A stretch of 64,000 nt of DNA from Dugong dugon (GCA_030035585.1 CM057469.1:57305501-57369500), one strand, 5' to 3'; shown: positions 22,980 to 35,184, counted from the first letter of the stretch. Notes: generated by a model from the sequence alone, not told the origin. Translations and numbers: made by a program.

Positions 22980-23148
22980 AGGGAGTCCTGGTGGTGCAGT
23001 GTTTAAGGGCAATGGATGGTAACCAAAAGGTTGGCAGTTTGAATCCACCAGCTGCTCCTTGGAAACCCTATGGGGCAATTCTACTCTTTAGGGTTGCTAT
23101 GAGTTGGAATTGACTTGATGGCAGTAGGTTTGGTTTCTTTGGTTTTGG
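22980..23148 (+). mobile_element. AfroSINE, short subtype (first of a tandem pair)
   Basis: From 'gggagtcctggtggtgcagt' to 'gatggcagtaggtttggttt'. Separated from the next copy by about 10 bases. Confidence 0.9.
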
Positions 23149-23158
23149 TGCTAAGGAT

Positions 23159-23311
23159 GGAGTCCTGGTAGTGCAGTGGTTAAGAGTTTGGCTGCTAACC
23201 CAAAGGTCAGGAGTTTGAATCCACCAGCCTCTCCTTGGAAACCCTATGGGGCAGTTCTGCCCTGTCCTGTAGGGTCACTATGAGTCACAGTCAACTCGAT
23301 AGCAATGGGTG
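23159..23311 (+). mobile_element. AfroSINE, short subtype (second of a tandem pair)
   Basis: From 'ggagtcctggtagtgcagtg' to 'ctcgatagcaatgggtg'. TGCTAAGGAT flanks both ends and is the probable target-site duplication, so this copy landed just downstream of the earlier one. Confidence 0.9.
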
Positions 23312-24230
23312 AAGGATGCTAAGGATTATGTGAAGCAACAAAATAAGCATAAATTTTACTGAGGGGAGATAACTGCAACAAAAAAGCTTTTATATTAAAA
23401 ATAATCATGGATATATTATGGAGTAGAATCCAAAATATGTATGAAGTGTTGAGACTACAAAGATTTCTTCCTGGGAGACTCTCCTTCAAGCTGTGGGGCC
23501 TCTTTGCTCAATATATGCCCCTGAAATACTTAAATGGAAAAGTTTAAGAGACACAAGGGTCTAGCTTTAGTTTTATAAATCATACTTAGAACAATTGTCA
23601 TCAGAGCCCACAGCTGATTGTGATGATTGTTAATCTGTAATATTGCTGTGAACTTGAAACTGTTTTCTTGTCCTGTATATATACCAAAATTAACATTTAT
23701 TTAATACTTAACATAATGCCTATTGTAGAAAAGCCAAACCAAATATTTAGCCTTTGATACAATCCGGAAGTCATCAAAATGGAGGATTAAACTTTTTTTA
23801 ATTATTCTGTTAATATTTAATCCTGAGAGTAAAAATCCATATTTCTGGATCTTCAAGAAAAGTAAGATCTGACAACACACTGCCTGGCAACAGTTGGCTG
23901 GAGGTGCATATATTGACTGCTTCCTTCAGACTGGCATCCTCTTGCGTTTGCCACAGTTCTGTGACACTTCTGCTGCATCACCCTTGACTTCATCAACTCA
24001 TTTCCATCACCTATCTGTATGATACAGGTATTTGAATTTGTGACCCCAGTTTTTGCAATATTGTTTATGTTAAAACTTATTGTACTGTCTCATAGATGTA
24101 AGTCAGGTTTGACTTCATTAAAAAAGGAGTAAGCCATAAATCTTTTTGACCTCTTGGGATGAAAGGTAGCATTTTCAAATAACAGATTATGGAGAGACTT
24201 TGGAAGGATACTCAGATTGTAAATATAAAA
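23312..24230. other. RO60 intron 1 sequence, no gene seen
   Basis: AT-rich. The segment 23860-24060 ('ctgcctggcaacagttggct') looks like an old interspersed repeat, but I cannot name it. No exon-like open frame or splice pair was found. Confidence 0.4.
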
Positions 24231-24233
24231 AAA

Positions 24234-24436
24234 GGAATCCTGCTAGTGAAATAGTTAGCTCTTGGCTGCTAACTGAAAGGTTGGCAGGTGGAACCCACCC
24301 AGTAGGTCCTCAGGAGAAAGACCTGACTATCTGTTCCTATAAAGATTACACCTCTAGGAAACCGTATGGAGCAGTTCTACTCTGTCACATGGGTTCTCTA
24401 TAAGTCGAAATCAACTCAACGGCACCTAACAACAAA
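24234..24436 (+). mobile_element. AfroSINE variant with an RTE-type tail
   Basis: Head 'ggaatcctgctagtgaaata', middle 'aggagaaagacctgactatc', end 'atcaactcaacggcacctaa' followed by 'caacaaat'. As in the copy at 22083, the terminal bases are those of the RTE LINE. Confidence 0.82.
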
Positions 24437-24471
24437 TATGAGGAAAAACGTAAGAATCCTTAGCAATAATA

Positions 24472-25052
24472 TACAGTCATGCATTGTTTAACATCCACGA
24501 TACTTCTATGAAATAGGATGTTATGTGATTTGGACGTTACAGAGCTCTTGTGGCTGCAGCTCCTCCTCTTGGCACTGAAGCCCCAGATTCCTGTGCCTTG
24601 AGCCATGCCTGCGGCCTTATACGGGTAATGGTGGCCACCTCTCCTGCCCAGGAAGTCCCCCTCTACCGTCTGTGCTCTTTGGGGCAGGTGGGAGGGGTGC
24701 GCTCAGGCCCAGGTGGCAGGATCCACCTCCCTCACATCCTTATGAACCAAACCCACAGCAGAGAGCCCACCAACCTGGAGTGAGTGGGCCTTCAGTCATG
24801 CATGAGTTTTGGTTCTGACTTTGAGTCCTTAAAGAGCGTTAGCAATTTCAAGCCCAACCCCTTCCTTGTACAGACGAAAGAGACCCAGGGAGATACTTTG
24901 TCACACAATACACATGACAAAACAAAGATTAGAATTTCAGACCTCTTATTACTCATTGCTCTGTAGAGAATAAAGTAAGAGTATAGCCTTGTGGGACCAC
25001 AGACGTATATGTGGTTGATGTCCAAACGGACATTATGCCATGCATGACTGTA
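24472..25052. mobile_element. DNA transposon with inverted ends and a GC-rich insert
   Basis: The left end 'acagtcatgcattgtttaac' and right end 'gccatgcatgactgtat' are inverted relatives of each other, as in a Tigger/mariner- or hAT-type remnant. Only about 75 bases at each end look like transposon. The interior (24543-24965) has a GC-rich half with a 77-codon open frame of no recognised homology, and a MIR/L2-like half near 24840-24960. Confidence 0.55.
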
Positions 25053-25566
25053 TTGTTACTGCCAGTAAAAGATGCGATATATCTTCTAGTTCTAATGAAT
25101 GTGAAGTAGAAATAAGTATTATTACACGTTACATTTTACATATTGTGATTTTGCTTTCTAAATTAAGTCAAGAAAGAGAAATGAGCAGTGTATAAAATAC
25201 TTACAATTTTACATTGTGGCTCTTCTTTTAAGAGTATTGTAACCTATTTAGTTTCTCCCCAACATTTTAATTTATGGAACTTTAATACAACTTTAACTGT
25301 ATTAAATTCTTTGAAGTTGTGCCCTTCAAAAGCACTGGGTAGCTCAGGCCAACCCAAAGAAGAATTTACTACTATTTCGTTGATCTGGATTTACAACACT
25401 TCATTATTCAGGAGTGGATTAGCTGATTGCTGGATGACCAGGCTCTGACCTCACTCGTTACCCAGCTACCTTCTGAAGGACTGATAATAGAGCTTAAGCA
25501 TCTAAGAGGGAGATGGTGGCAGTTGAGGAAAAGAACAAATTAAGGTGCTGTATATAGCTGTGTGGA

Positions 25567-25777
25567 AAGAGCCCTGGTGGCACAGTGGTTTAGCACCTGG
25601 CAGCTAACCAGAAGGTCTGTGGTTCGAACCCACCAGCAGTTTTGGGAGAAAGATGGGGCAGTCTGCTTCCATAAAGATTTACAGCCTTGGAAACCCTATG
25701 GGGCCATTGTACTCTGTCCTATAGGGTCACTATGAGTCAAAATCTACTTGGCAGCAACAGGTTTAGTTTTTTTGGAT
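25567..25777 (+). mobile_element. AfroSINE, long subtype
   Basis: From AGAGCCCTGGTGGCACAGTG to 'ggcagcaacaggtttagttt', with the 'gggagaaagatggggcagtc' block. Confidence 0.92.
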
Positions 25778-25964
25778 TGTATATCTGTGTATCTCAAGTT
25801 GCTTTCTAAAGTCAAATATAAAAAAATGTAGGGCTAAATATCATTTTTACATAATCTGTTCTTTCCACTGCTGGTGTAGGTAATAACAGAGTTAAATAAA
25901 TAAACACGTACATATTTATTCAAATAACTTCCCAAATATATTTCATCTAGCCAATTTTTTTATT

Positions 25965-27560
25965 TTTGTTTAAACGGCTTTTTTGAGATATAATTCACGT
26001 ATCCTGAAATTCACGGTTTTAAAGTATACATTCAGTGGGTTTTAGGATACTCACCAGAGTTGTGTAACCATCACCACTGTCTGATTTCAAGACATTTAAT
26101 TACTCCAAAAAGAAACCTGTTAGGATTCACTCCCTAGTTCCTCTCTTTCCAACCCCTGGCAGCACTAATCTACTTTCTATTTCTACAAGCACACCTATTC
26201 TGCAAATTACATATAAATGGAATCATACAATATGTGGCCATTTGTGACTGGCTTGTTACATTTAGCATAATGTTTTCAAGATTCATTCCTTTTTTATTGC
26301 TGAATAATACTTCAGTGTATGGATACACCATGCTTTATTTTTCCATTCTTCATTTGATGGACATTTGCATTGTTTCCACTTTCTGGTTATGAATGATGTG
26401 ACTATGGACATTCATATATAAGTTTTCATGTTGGGTCCCATAATAACTCTAGGTTTAACTTTTTGAGGAACTGCCAGACTTTTCCAAAGTAGCTGCATCA
26501 CTTTACATTCCCACCAGCAGTGTATAAGGGTTCTAAATTCTCCAAATCCTCACCAACACTTATCATTATCATCCTTTTGATTATAGCCATCCTAATGAGT
26601 ATGAGGAGCCCTGGTGGTATATGAAGGAATCCCTGGGTAACACAAATGGTTAAGCACTCGACTACTAACCAAAAGGTTGATGGTTCAAACCCACGTGGGT
26701 ACCTCAGAAGAAAGGTCTGGCAGTCTGCTTCCAAAAGGTCACAGCAAAGAAAACCCTGTGGAGCACAGTTCTACTCTGCACCACATGGGGTCACCATGAG
26801 TCAGAATCAACTTGAAAGCAACTAGTTTGCTTTCTTTTTTTTTTAACGGATATTAGGTTGTATCTCATTTTGGTTTTGGTTTGCATTTCCCAGATGACTA
26901 ATGGTGAGCATCTTTTTGTGTGCTTTGGGTCATCTATAGATCTTCTTTGGAGAAATGTCTATTCAGATTCTCATTTTTAGTTGGGTTATTTGTTGTTTTA
27001 TTATTGAGTTGTAAAAGTTCTTTATATATTGTAGACAAAGTGCTTTATCATATGTATGATTTGCAATTATTGTCTCCCATTCTACATGTTGTCTTTTCAT
27101 CTTCTTAATGGTGTCTTTTGAAGAGGTTTTTCCTTTTGATGAAATCCAGTGTTTTTTGTTTTTTTTTTTGGGGGGGTCACCTGTGCCTTTGATATCATAT
27201 CACACAGCCAATTTTAAAGTTAATTTGATTATCAGCCCTCTGACAGGGAGGAGAATAGCTTGGGACATACTACCATTCTGTTTTGCATTGTTCACTTTAA
27301 AACTTTGATTCTGGTAAATTTATACATGCATACTTAGATAAAGTTGTATGAGGTTTTTTGTTTTGTTTGTTTTTTGTGATGTACAAAGCTGATGTGTTAA
27401 TTCCTTTCAGCTTTTCTTATTTTAACCCACTTTTCTCTAAGCTCATTTGGCTTTTTGTTATATATTTTTATATGTTTTTTTTATAATTAACAAGATTGGG
27501 AAAGTATGATTTTAGAAAACCTTTGCTTATTTATTTGGTAGATTTTATTTTAAATTTTTA
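25965..27560 (-). mobile_element. L1 3' region, split by a SINE
   Basis: Reverse-oriented old L1 sequence. Plus-strand text such as 'ttgagatataattcacgtat', 'ctgaataatacttcagtgta', 'cattcccaccagcagtgtat' and, beyond the SINE, 'tttgcatttcccagatgact' and 'gagttgtaaaagttctttat' is typical. No intact frame. Insertion of the SINE at 26604 divides it. Confidence 0.85.
26604..26846 (+). mobile_element. AfroSINE with a duplicated or fused head
   Basis: Opens with a normal head (ggagccctggtggtat), which stops after 16 bases and is followed by a second head 'ggaatccctgggtaacacaa' and a complete body of a different subtype, also seen at 43033 ('tacctcagaagaaaggtctg', 'accacatggggtcaccatga'). Either one SINE inserted into another's head or this is a template-switch product. 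Confidence 0.8.
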
Positions 27561-27644
27561 AAATGTGTTTTATCATGATGCTACAAAACATTTATTAATA
27601 GCTTATGTGTAAAATGGTTTTAGAATGACTTTACAAAACCAAAG

Positions 27645-27858
27645 GAAAAAAAAACCCAAACCCGTTGCTGTCGAGTCGATTCCAACTCCTAGCGACCCTA
27701 CAGAACAGATTAGAACTGCCCCAGAGGGTTTCCAAGGCTGTAATCTTTATGGAAGCAGACTGCCACATCTTTCTCTTACAGAGCAACTGGTGGGTTCAAA
27801 CTACCAAGCTTTCAGTTAGCAGGTGAGCACTTAACCACTGCACCACCAGGGCTCTTTG
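27645..27858 (-). mobile_element. AfroSINE, long subtype
   Basis: Reverse-oriented: A-rich tail at 27645, 'cccgttgctgtcgagtcgat', and ending 'caccaccagggctcttt'. Flanks 'gactttacaaaa' and 'gacattacaaag' may be an imperfect target-site duplication. Confidence 0.9.
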
Positions 27859-28204
27859 ACATTACAAAGCAGAGGTATAAATGTTGCCCTAGCTATTAGT
27901 GATATGATCTGTTCTACTGTTTTATGTTGTACCCTGAAAGTATGGTCACAGCATATGAAAAGCTAAGCACGGTTTCAGCTGCAGAAATATTGAAAAGGTT
28001 AGTCTTCATGGTTGTTATTAGTATCATACAAAAGGATGAAGATTTCATTGTTACAGCTATGAGTAAATGGCTTTAACTTCATTTCTTATTATAGGGATTA
28101 CAAGGATTATATTTAGAGATTACCTCTCTTAGGCATCCTTCCTAGATTCAAAAGTTCATTTTGCTCCTTGCTCATAAAAGATCCTTGAATACCATAGTTC
28201 AACC

Positions 28205-28420
28205 TTGTATAATGGACTAAATGGGCACACCAGCCCAGGGGTAAGGACAGGAACGCAAGAGGGGACAGGAAAGCTGGATGAATAGAAATGGGGAACCTAA
28301 GGTTGAGAAGGGGAGAGTATTGACAGGTCATGGGGTTGGCAACCAGTGTCACAAAACAGCATGTGTATTAATGGTTTTGCTCTGTAAACTTTCACCTAAA
28401 GCACAATTTAAAAAAAGATC
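28205..28420 (+). mobile_element. LINE-mobilised A-tailed repeat, family X copy 3 (3' end only)
   Basis: From 'atggactaaatgggcacacc' through 'aaggttgagaaggggagagt' and 'ggggttggcaaccagtgtca' to 'ctttcacctaaagcacaatt'. 5'-truncated, plus strand. Confidence 0.75.
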
Positions 28421-30139
28421 CTTGAGTACCTACTATTAAATAAATTAGAAAAATTGACAGAGAGATACTATTCTCAGATGACATTTTTCCTCAGTTCTCA
28501 TTACTTTCCTCTTCGTAACTTTTTCATTTTTTATGTTTTTATTGTATTTCCATTACCTACATATAGTAAACTTATTATTTTATTCTGATTACAAAATTTA
28601 TCTTAAAGGCTTCAGACTTAAAAGTATTAAATTTTTATTGTGCACATTGAGACTTTTTTTTTGCAAAATAAATGTGTTGTAGGAAATAAAATCCAATCAT
28701 GTATAATTCTTAGACAAGTGGTTTAGAAAATTAATTTTAAATGCTATTTAGTTCTTTTTAATTATGAATTACTAACTACTTAAAAGCAGTGTTATAGGTG
28801 CTGGGGGAGATGCAGAAGACCTGGTCCCTGATTTCAAGGGAACTAGTAATGTAGCTAGGTTAGACACGCTCACAAAGAATAACGCAAGGGAAAGAATGGG
28901 GAAGGGGTTGGGGTTTGTCTTGAGACCTTTAAATTTCACCACTTTGACCCTGGTGCAGAAAAGCTGGTGCAATAGAACAATCTGATCTTAAATGTCACTC
29001 CAACATTATTCACCTAACAAGTATAATTAGTATTTATTTATTAAATACCTACCATGTGAAAGTATAGTATTAGGTAGGTAACATGAGGGGGAAGATGGCT
29101 AGAATTTGTGAGACAAAGATGAATCAGATGTCTACCCTCAGGAAGCTTACAGTCTAGTGAGGAAGGTAAGATTTATATCACTGTATCATTGTAATACACA
29201 GATGAAATGGGTAGACTCTAATTTCCTTTTTCAGGGAGGGATACAAGGTCTGTGGGGGGGTGCTTTCCAGATTCTGGAGACCGAAAAGCATGCCAGATAA
29301 CAGGGCCACGTTTAATTCCCACATTAGAGAATTATATATACATAAATCTCAAATATCAATAGAACTTCCCTCGATCCCCCCCCCCCCACCTTCAAAAAAG
29401 GAAACAGTTTGGATGATTGTGCTTATTTTATTTTGCTTTTCTGTCACTGTAATTAATTAAATTTTTTTAACAAAGAGGATTGTTTTTTAGTGTTGGTCAG
29501 ATGTAATGCCAGGGTATTTGTAATTGATAATTAGATAATATTTTGAGTATACAAAGCTCAACATCCAAGTTACCCCATTTAATTCAGTCTTCTTAAATCA
29601 CATAGAGGACAGATAAAGTAACCCTTTTTATATAGATTTAATAACTCATGGATCAAAGACAGTTCTAACATCTACTCAGATCTAATTACTTTTACTGTTC
29701 TCTCTTACTGGTTACTATTATTTTTGTTTTTTTATTTGGTTAAAATATTCCAAAAATTGCACAGATGAATTTAAAAGAATGAATTCCTTTTACTGAGAAT
29801 TCCACATTATGACCGCTTTTCCCGTAGTTTACTTGTTTATTCTGTAAATATTTATTGGCTGCCTGGGACTGTGGTACACAGTGGTAAAACAGATGTGAAT
29901 GTTGCCCTCATGAAGTTTATGTTGTTGATTACTCTGGTTGTATCTTCTTAATTTCACTGGGTGTTGGAACCCCTCAAGAGCCAAGAGGAACGAGTAGCAC
30001 TTTTACAACCTTCTAATTAGTCCTTTCAGCTTCTTCAGTGATCCTTTCCCTGCCTATCTTAGGTGTGAGCCTGAGAGCACATACAGAATTTTGTATTTAT
30101 TAAATGCCACTAACTTGAGCCATTATTTTTTATTAATTT
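28421..30139. other. RO60 intron 1, low-complexity and weak old repeats, no gene
   Basis: AT-rich. Weak L2/MIR-like text near 29030-29165 ('ctcaggaagcttacagtcta') and 29840-29930. A homopolymer C run occurs at about 29378-29387. No exon-like feature. Confidence 0.4.
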
Positions 30140-32090
30140 GAGAAAAAACTATTCAGTACTCTTTTGAGGAGAAATTAAGTAAAGAGGAAGGAGTTTGGAT
30201 TTTATCTTGAAAACTGAGGGTCCATTGAATGATTTTAAGTAGGTGAGTAGTACAATCAAATTTGTGTTTCTAGAACTATCGCTCTGGGCTGTAGGATGGT
30301 GAATAAATTGGCACAAAGTAAGCCAAGAGGCAAGGAGACCAAGTAAAAGACTATCATCGGAGACCAAGTAAAAGACTATCATCACACTCCAAGTAGAAAC
30401 AATGTGGTCCTGGATCAAGGCATAGGCAGTGGAGCTGGACAAAAAGAGATAAATTCAAATGATACATAGGAAGTAAATGACTGAACTATTGCTTGATTGT
30501 GAGGGTGAAAAAGAAAATGATACCACATGTAGAACACCCTAAGGTATACAGATGAGACTCCTGCTGGCCAAAGGCAGCATTAAGCTAGGAAGGGGGGATT
30601 GCCTCTGCCAGCCCCAGGCCTCACACTGTGATTGTCCCAAGGTCTCAGAGGTAAATATCTTGGCCCATTTATAACCCATTCATAGCTTGGAGGTTGAGAA
30701 GCTCTGGTTTGGGCAACTGGATAAAAGGAGGAGATTATTTTTTTTGAAGAAATGTTGAGTTTGAATTGCCTGAAGCCAAGATACCTGTTAGGCAGTTGAA
30801 TGAGTGGATCTGGCACTTAAGATGAGAGATTTGGGCTGAGAAAAGTGTATAGATTTGAGAGTCATCCACATAAAAGTTGTAGTTGAAAGCAGGGAGTAGA
30901 TGAGATCATTCAAGAAGACCGTGGACTAGGAATTCTTAGCAGTAGATTTAATAGATAATGCATACAAAAGCTTTTAGCACAATGCCTGACACATACTAGG
31001 TGTTCAATAAATATCAGCTATTAATAGATATTTTATTATTGTTAGCTTCTGTAAATGTCATGAAGGAGCCCTGGTGGCACAGTGGATAAGTATTCATCTG
31101 CTAATCAGAAGGTCAGCAGTTCAAACCCATCAGCCACTCAATGGGAGATAGATATGGCAGTCTGCTTCTGTAAAGATTACAGCCTTGGCAACCCTATGGG
31201 GCAGTTCTACCCTGTCATTAGGGTCGCTATGAGTCAGAACCAACTTGATGGCTGTGGGTTTGGTTTTGGTTTTTTATAGATGTCATCAGGAGATCTGTGA
31301 ACACCTAAAATGAAAAAAATTAGATGTTTAGGTGTATACGTTTTTCTGGGCAGAAGATTCTTAGTTTAATCAAATCCTCAAAGGGCCCTGTGACCCAAAA
31401 CAAGTTTGGAATCACTTATATAGAGAGAGGAAGGCTAAGGATAGAATCCTAGTGAACATTAATAGTTAAGAGCTAAGGGGAAAAGGACCCTTTAAAGGAG
31501 ACAGAAGGAGGGACACATAGAGTTAAAACCAGGGCAGAATAGTATGGACCACAAGGAAGAGAATCTCAAGGAATGAATGACTAGCCATGTCAAATGCTCG
31601 AAGAGATGAAGTAAAATAAGGCTGGAAAGTGACCGTTCGGTTTAGCAAATAGAAGTGATTCTGGTAAAAAGCAATTGCAGTAGAGTGATGCAAGAAATAG
31701 CTTGATTCCAGTGAGATTCAGAGGGTATGCGGTAAAGTATAGGCTTCACGAGCAGTTATAAAAGTAAGAGAGAGGGTGGGAGCTAGAGGAAAATCTTTTT
31801 ACCTTTTTAGATGAGAGAACTTTGAAGTTGAGTTTGAGAGATTTAATTCAGAGAGTTGAAGATACTGTAGAGAAAGGGATAACTGAGGGGGTAGATCACT
31901 GAAGGAAGTGGGACAGAATGTGCTTTAGAGCATCCAGGTGGAGACTGGCCTGTTGACAGCAGAAGCGAGACCTCCTTCTCTAAGGGTATGAGTGAAGGTA
32001 GCTTTGGAGGAGAGAGAGGAATAAGGGAATTAGGAAGTTTCTACTTGACAGGAGATGTAGAGCTCCAGAGAGTGTTAAGGGTGCAAATCT
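30140..32090 (+). repeat. Ancient mammalian interspersed repeat, diverged
   Basis: Purine-rich text resembling a widespread old mammalian repeat: 'gggtccattgaatgatttta', 'atgttgagtttgaattgcct', 'ttgagagtcatccacataaa', 'catccaggtggagactggcc'. Interrupted by an AfroSINE at 31067. At about 30333-30386 the unit 'ggagaccaagtaaaagacta' plus 'tcatc' is duplicated in tandem. Family not assigned. Confidence 0.4.
31067..31278 (+). mobile_element. AfroSINE, long subtype
   Basis: From GGAGCCCTGGTGGCACAGTG to 'aacttgatggctgtgggttt'. Contains the 'gggagatagatatggcagtc' block. Confidence 0.92.
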
Positions 32091-32209
32091 CCCTTCTCAG
32101 AGAAGGGAGCACCTAATGGTGGGGGGATAAGTGCATGGGAGAATGGAGAGCCTCATGTTTTGAATGTGACTGAGGGGGGCAGTGATTTGAATTGTGTTGG
32201 AAACATGTC

Positions 32210-34174
32210 AGTATTGCATTCTGGTGTAAAGTTGCTTACATCAGTGCAGGTCTAGGACTCAGGTCATTTAATATTTTCCCCATAGAATCTTTCAGTATTG
32301 AAACTCGAGGCTTGAATTTTTTCTTCCGTTCTTTGAGCTTGAGAAATGCCCAGCGTGTTCTTCCCTTTTGGTTTTCAATCTCCAGGTCTTGTACATGTTA
32401 TTATAAACTTTACTTTGTCTTCTCGAGTCACCCTTTGAAATCTTCTGTTCAGCTTTTTTATTTTATCTTGTCTTCCTTTCGTTTAGCTACTCAACATTCA
32501 AGGGCAAGTTTCAGAGTCTCTTCTGACATCCATTCTGGCCTTTTCTTTCTTACCTGCTTTTTAATGACCTCTTGCTTTCTTCATGTATGATGTCATTCCA
32601 CAACTCGAAGGAATACACAGAGTCACTCTACCAAAAAGAGCTGGTCGGCGTTAAACCATTTTAGGAGGTAGCATATGATCAGGAGCCAATGGTATTGCAG
32701 GAAGAAGTCCAAGCTGCAGTGAAGGCATTGGTGAAAAACAAGGCTTCGGGAATTGACAAAATACCAAGTGAGACGTTACAACAAATGGATACGGCTCTGG
32801 AAGTACTGTGTATGCCAAGAAATTTGGAATACAGCTACCTGGCCAACTGACTGGAAGAGATCCATGTTTATGCCTGTTCCCAAGAAGGGTGATTCAACCA
32901 AATGCGGAAATTACCAAACAATACCATTAATATCACACACAAAAGTAAAATTTTGCTGAAGATCATTCAAAAGCAGCTCCAGCAGTATATCAATAGGGAA
33001 CTGTCAGAAATTCAAGCCAGATTCAGAAGAGGACGCGGAACCAGGGATATCGTAGCTGATGTCAGATGGATCCTGGCTGAAAGCACACAATACCAGAAAG
33101 ATGTTTACCTCTGATTAATTGACTATGCAAAGGCATTCGACTGTGTGGATCATAACAAATTATGGATAACATTGAGAAGAATGGGAATTCCAGTACACTT
33201 AATTATGCTCTTGAGAAACCTTTACATAGAGCAAGAGGCAGTCGTTCGAACAGAACAAGGGGATACTGTATGGTTTAAAGTAGGAAAGGGGTGCGTCAGG
33301 GTTGTATGCTTTCACTATACCTATTTAATCTGTATGCTGAGCAAATAATCCGGGAAGCTGGACTATATGAAGAACGGGTCATCAAGACTGGAGGAAGACT
33401 CATTAACAACCCGAAATATGCAGATGATACATCCTTGCTTGCTGAAAGTAAAGAGGACTTGAAGCACTTACTAATGAAGATCAGTATGGATTACACCTCA
33501 ACATAAAACAGAAATCCTCACAACTGGACCGGTAAGCAACATTATGATAAACAGAAAAGACTGAAGTTGTCAAGGACTTCATTTTACTTGGATCCACAGT
33601 CAACACCCATGGAAGCAGCAGTCAAGAAATCAAAAGACGCATTGAATTGGGCAACTCTGCTGCAAAAGACCTCTTTAAAGTGTTAAAAAGCAAAGATGAA
33701 AACTTGAAGACTTAAGGTGCGCCTGACCCCAGCCGTGGTGTTTTCAACTGCCTCACATGCATGTGAAAGCTAAACGATGAATAAGGAAAACCAAAGGATT
33801 GACACCTTTGAATTGTGGTGTTAGCGAAGAATATTGAATACACCATGGGCTGCCAAAAGAACGAACAAATCTGTCTTGGAAGAAGTACAACCAGAATGCT
33901 ACTTAGAAGCAAGGATGGCGAGACAACGTCTCACATACTTTGGACATGTTATGAGGAGGGATCAGTCCCTGGAGAAGGACATCATGCTTGGTAAAGTAGC
34001 GGGTCAGTGAAAAAGAGGAAGACCCTCAGCAAGATGGGTTGACACAGTGGCTGCAACAATGGGCTCAAGTATAATAACAATTGTGAGGATGGCGCAGGAC
34101 CGGGCAGTGTTTCTTCTGTGGTACGTAGGGTTGCTGTGAGTCGGAACCGACTCGACATCACCTAACAACAACAG
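32210..34174 (+). mobile_element. RTE/BovB-type LINE with inverted 5' segment
   Basis: 32605-34174 is plus-oriented. It runs from the finger region of RT through FRRGRGTRDIVADVRWILAE, the DYAKAFDCVDHN motif region (after a stop), YADD at 33417-33428, the C-terminal domain, and the tail 'ggaaccgactcgacatcacc' plus 'taacaacaac'. 32210-32604 is the immediately upstream RTE sequence (compare 2870-3190 read in reverse) but in opposite orientation. This is the arrangement expected from twin priming. Stops and frameshifts prevent function. Located in RO60 intron 1. Confidence 0.88.
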
Positions 34175-35003
34175 GCTTCAGGTGGTATCAAGAGATGCAA
34201 TCATCCTATTAGTCGTTGAGGACTGATTTATAGTTACTGAGTGCAGCCTCTCTTAGCTTTCACAGAAACCATCTCTGGTGGTTCTTCAACATGTTTATTC
34301 CTTCTTATTCTTTAGTTATCCTGTCTTCCTCTTCCTGCTTCTTAAATTGATGATTTTTAATGGTGATGTCCCTCTTCTGTCTAAGGCCAATCCTATGCTC
34401 TGAGGCCATACACCCTTCTAAGAAACCTCTATCAGTTGGCAGTTACCTTGTGTCTCAACTGTAATATTAACTCCTTCATCCCTACTGGCCCTTTCCCCAC
34501 AGTATATAAACATGCTCAGTTAAGTATAATCTTCAAAATAAAACTTTTTTAGCTTTGTGTTCCTCTTTAAGCCACTACCTTCTGTGTCAGCCTTTCTTTA
34601 GAGATATACCAGTACATTTAGACAATTCCTTCTCTAGAATTTAAAGACACAGGGCAAGATTTCAGAAACCTTCCCCTGAAATGCCTTTCCCCAAACTTTA
34701 TCAGTTTTTCAGTTTGTCTTCCCCATACAAGTCTTCCTGGATTATTGATTTAGCATTAATTTTATCCTCCTTTGCTCACTGATAGTACTTTTCTATTAGA
34801 GCACTTAATTACAGTTTGCTTTGTGTTGTGTATATACCGCTACCTCCCCAAACAGATTTCCCTGAGGGCAAGAATTTTTTTTTTTTCTTTTGGTCATTCT
34901 AATGAAACAGAAATAATCTTTGTATCTTATACGTCGTATGTATTCAGTAAATGCTGGTTGAGTTTGTTTTGTTTTTTGCCATGTGTACCATTGCTCACGC
35001 TCA
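34175..35003. other. RO60 intron 1, no gene seen
   Basis: AT-rich, with possible old repeat text around 34500-34580 ('cttcaaaataaaactttttt') but nothing assignable. A plus-strand open frame at 34772-35188 has no recognised domain and overlaps a TIR element. Confidence 0.4.
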
Positions 35004-35184
35004 CCTGTGAGAGCCAGAACTCAAAGAGACTGCCTTGTTTTTCCAGGTCTCCTAAATTTTACACCTTTGACAGGGTACAGTCTTACCACTTTTCTGTCAC
35101 TATTAGTGGAAAATATTTGAGTTTTCTTCCTCTGACTGGTTTCTGCATTACACAGGTTCCGGCTTTCACAGGGTTTACTGTAGC
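35004..35184 (+). mobile_element. Short TIR element, family T copy 1
   Basis: About 180 bp bounded by 'ctgtgagagccagaactc' and its inverse 'ggttccggctttcacagg'. Internal text 'gactgccttgtttttccagg' and 'ttagtggaaaatatttgag' is shared with copies at 39420 and 45558. No coding capacity; MITE-like. Confidence 0.65.
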
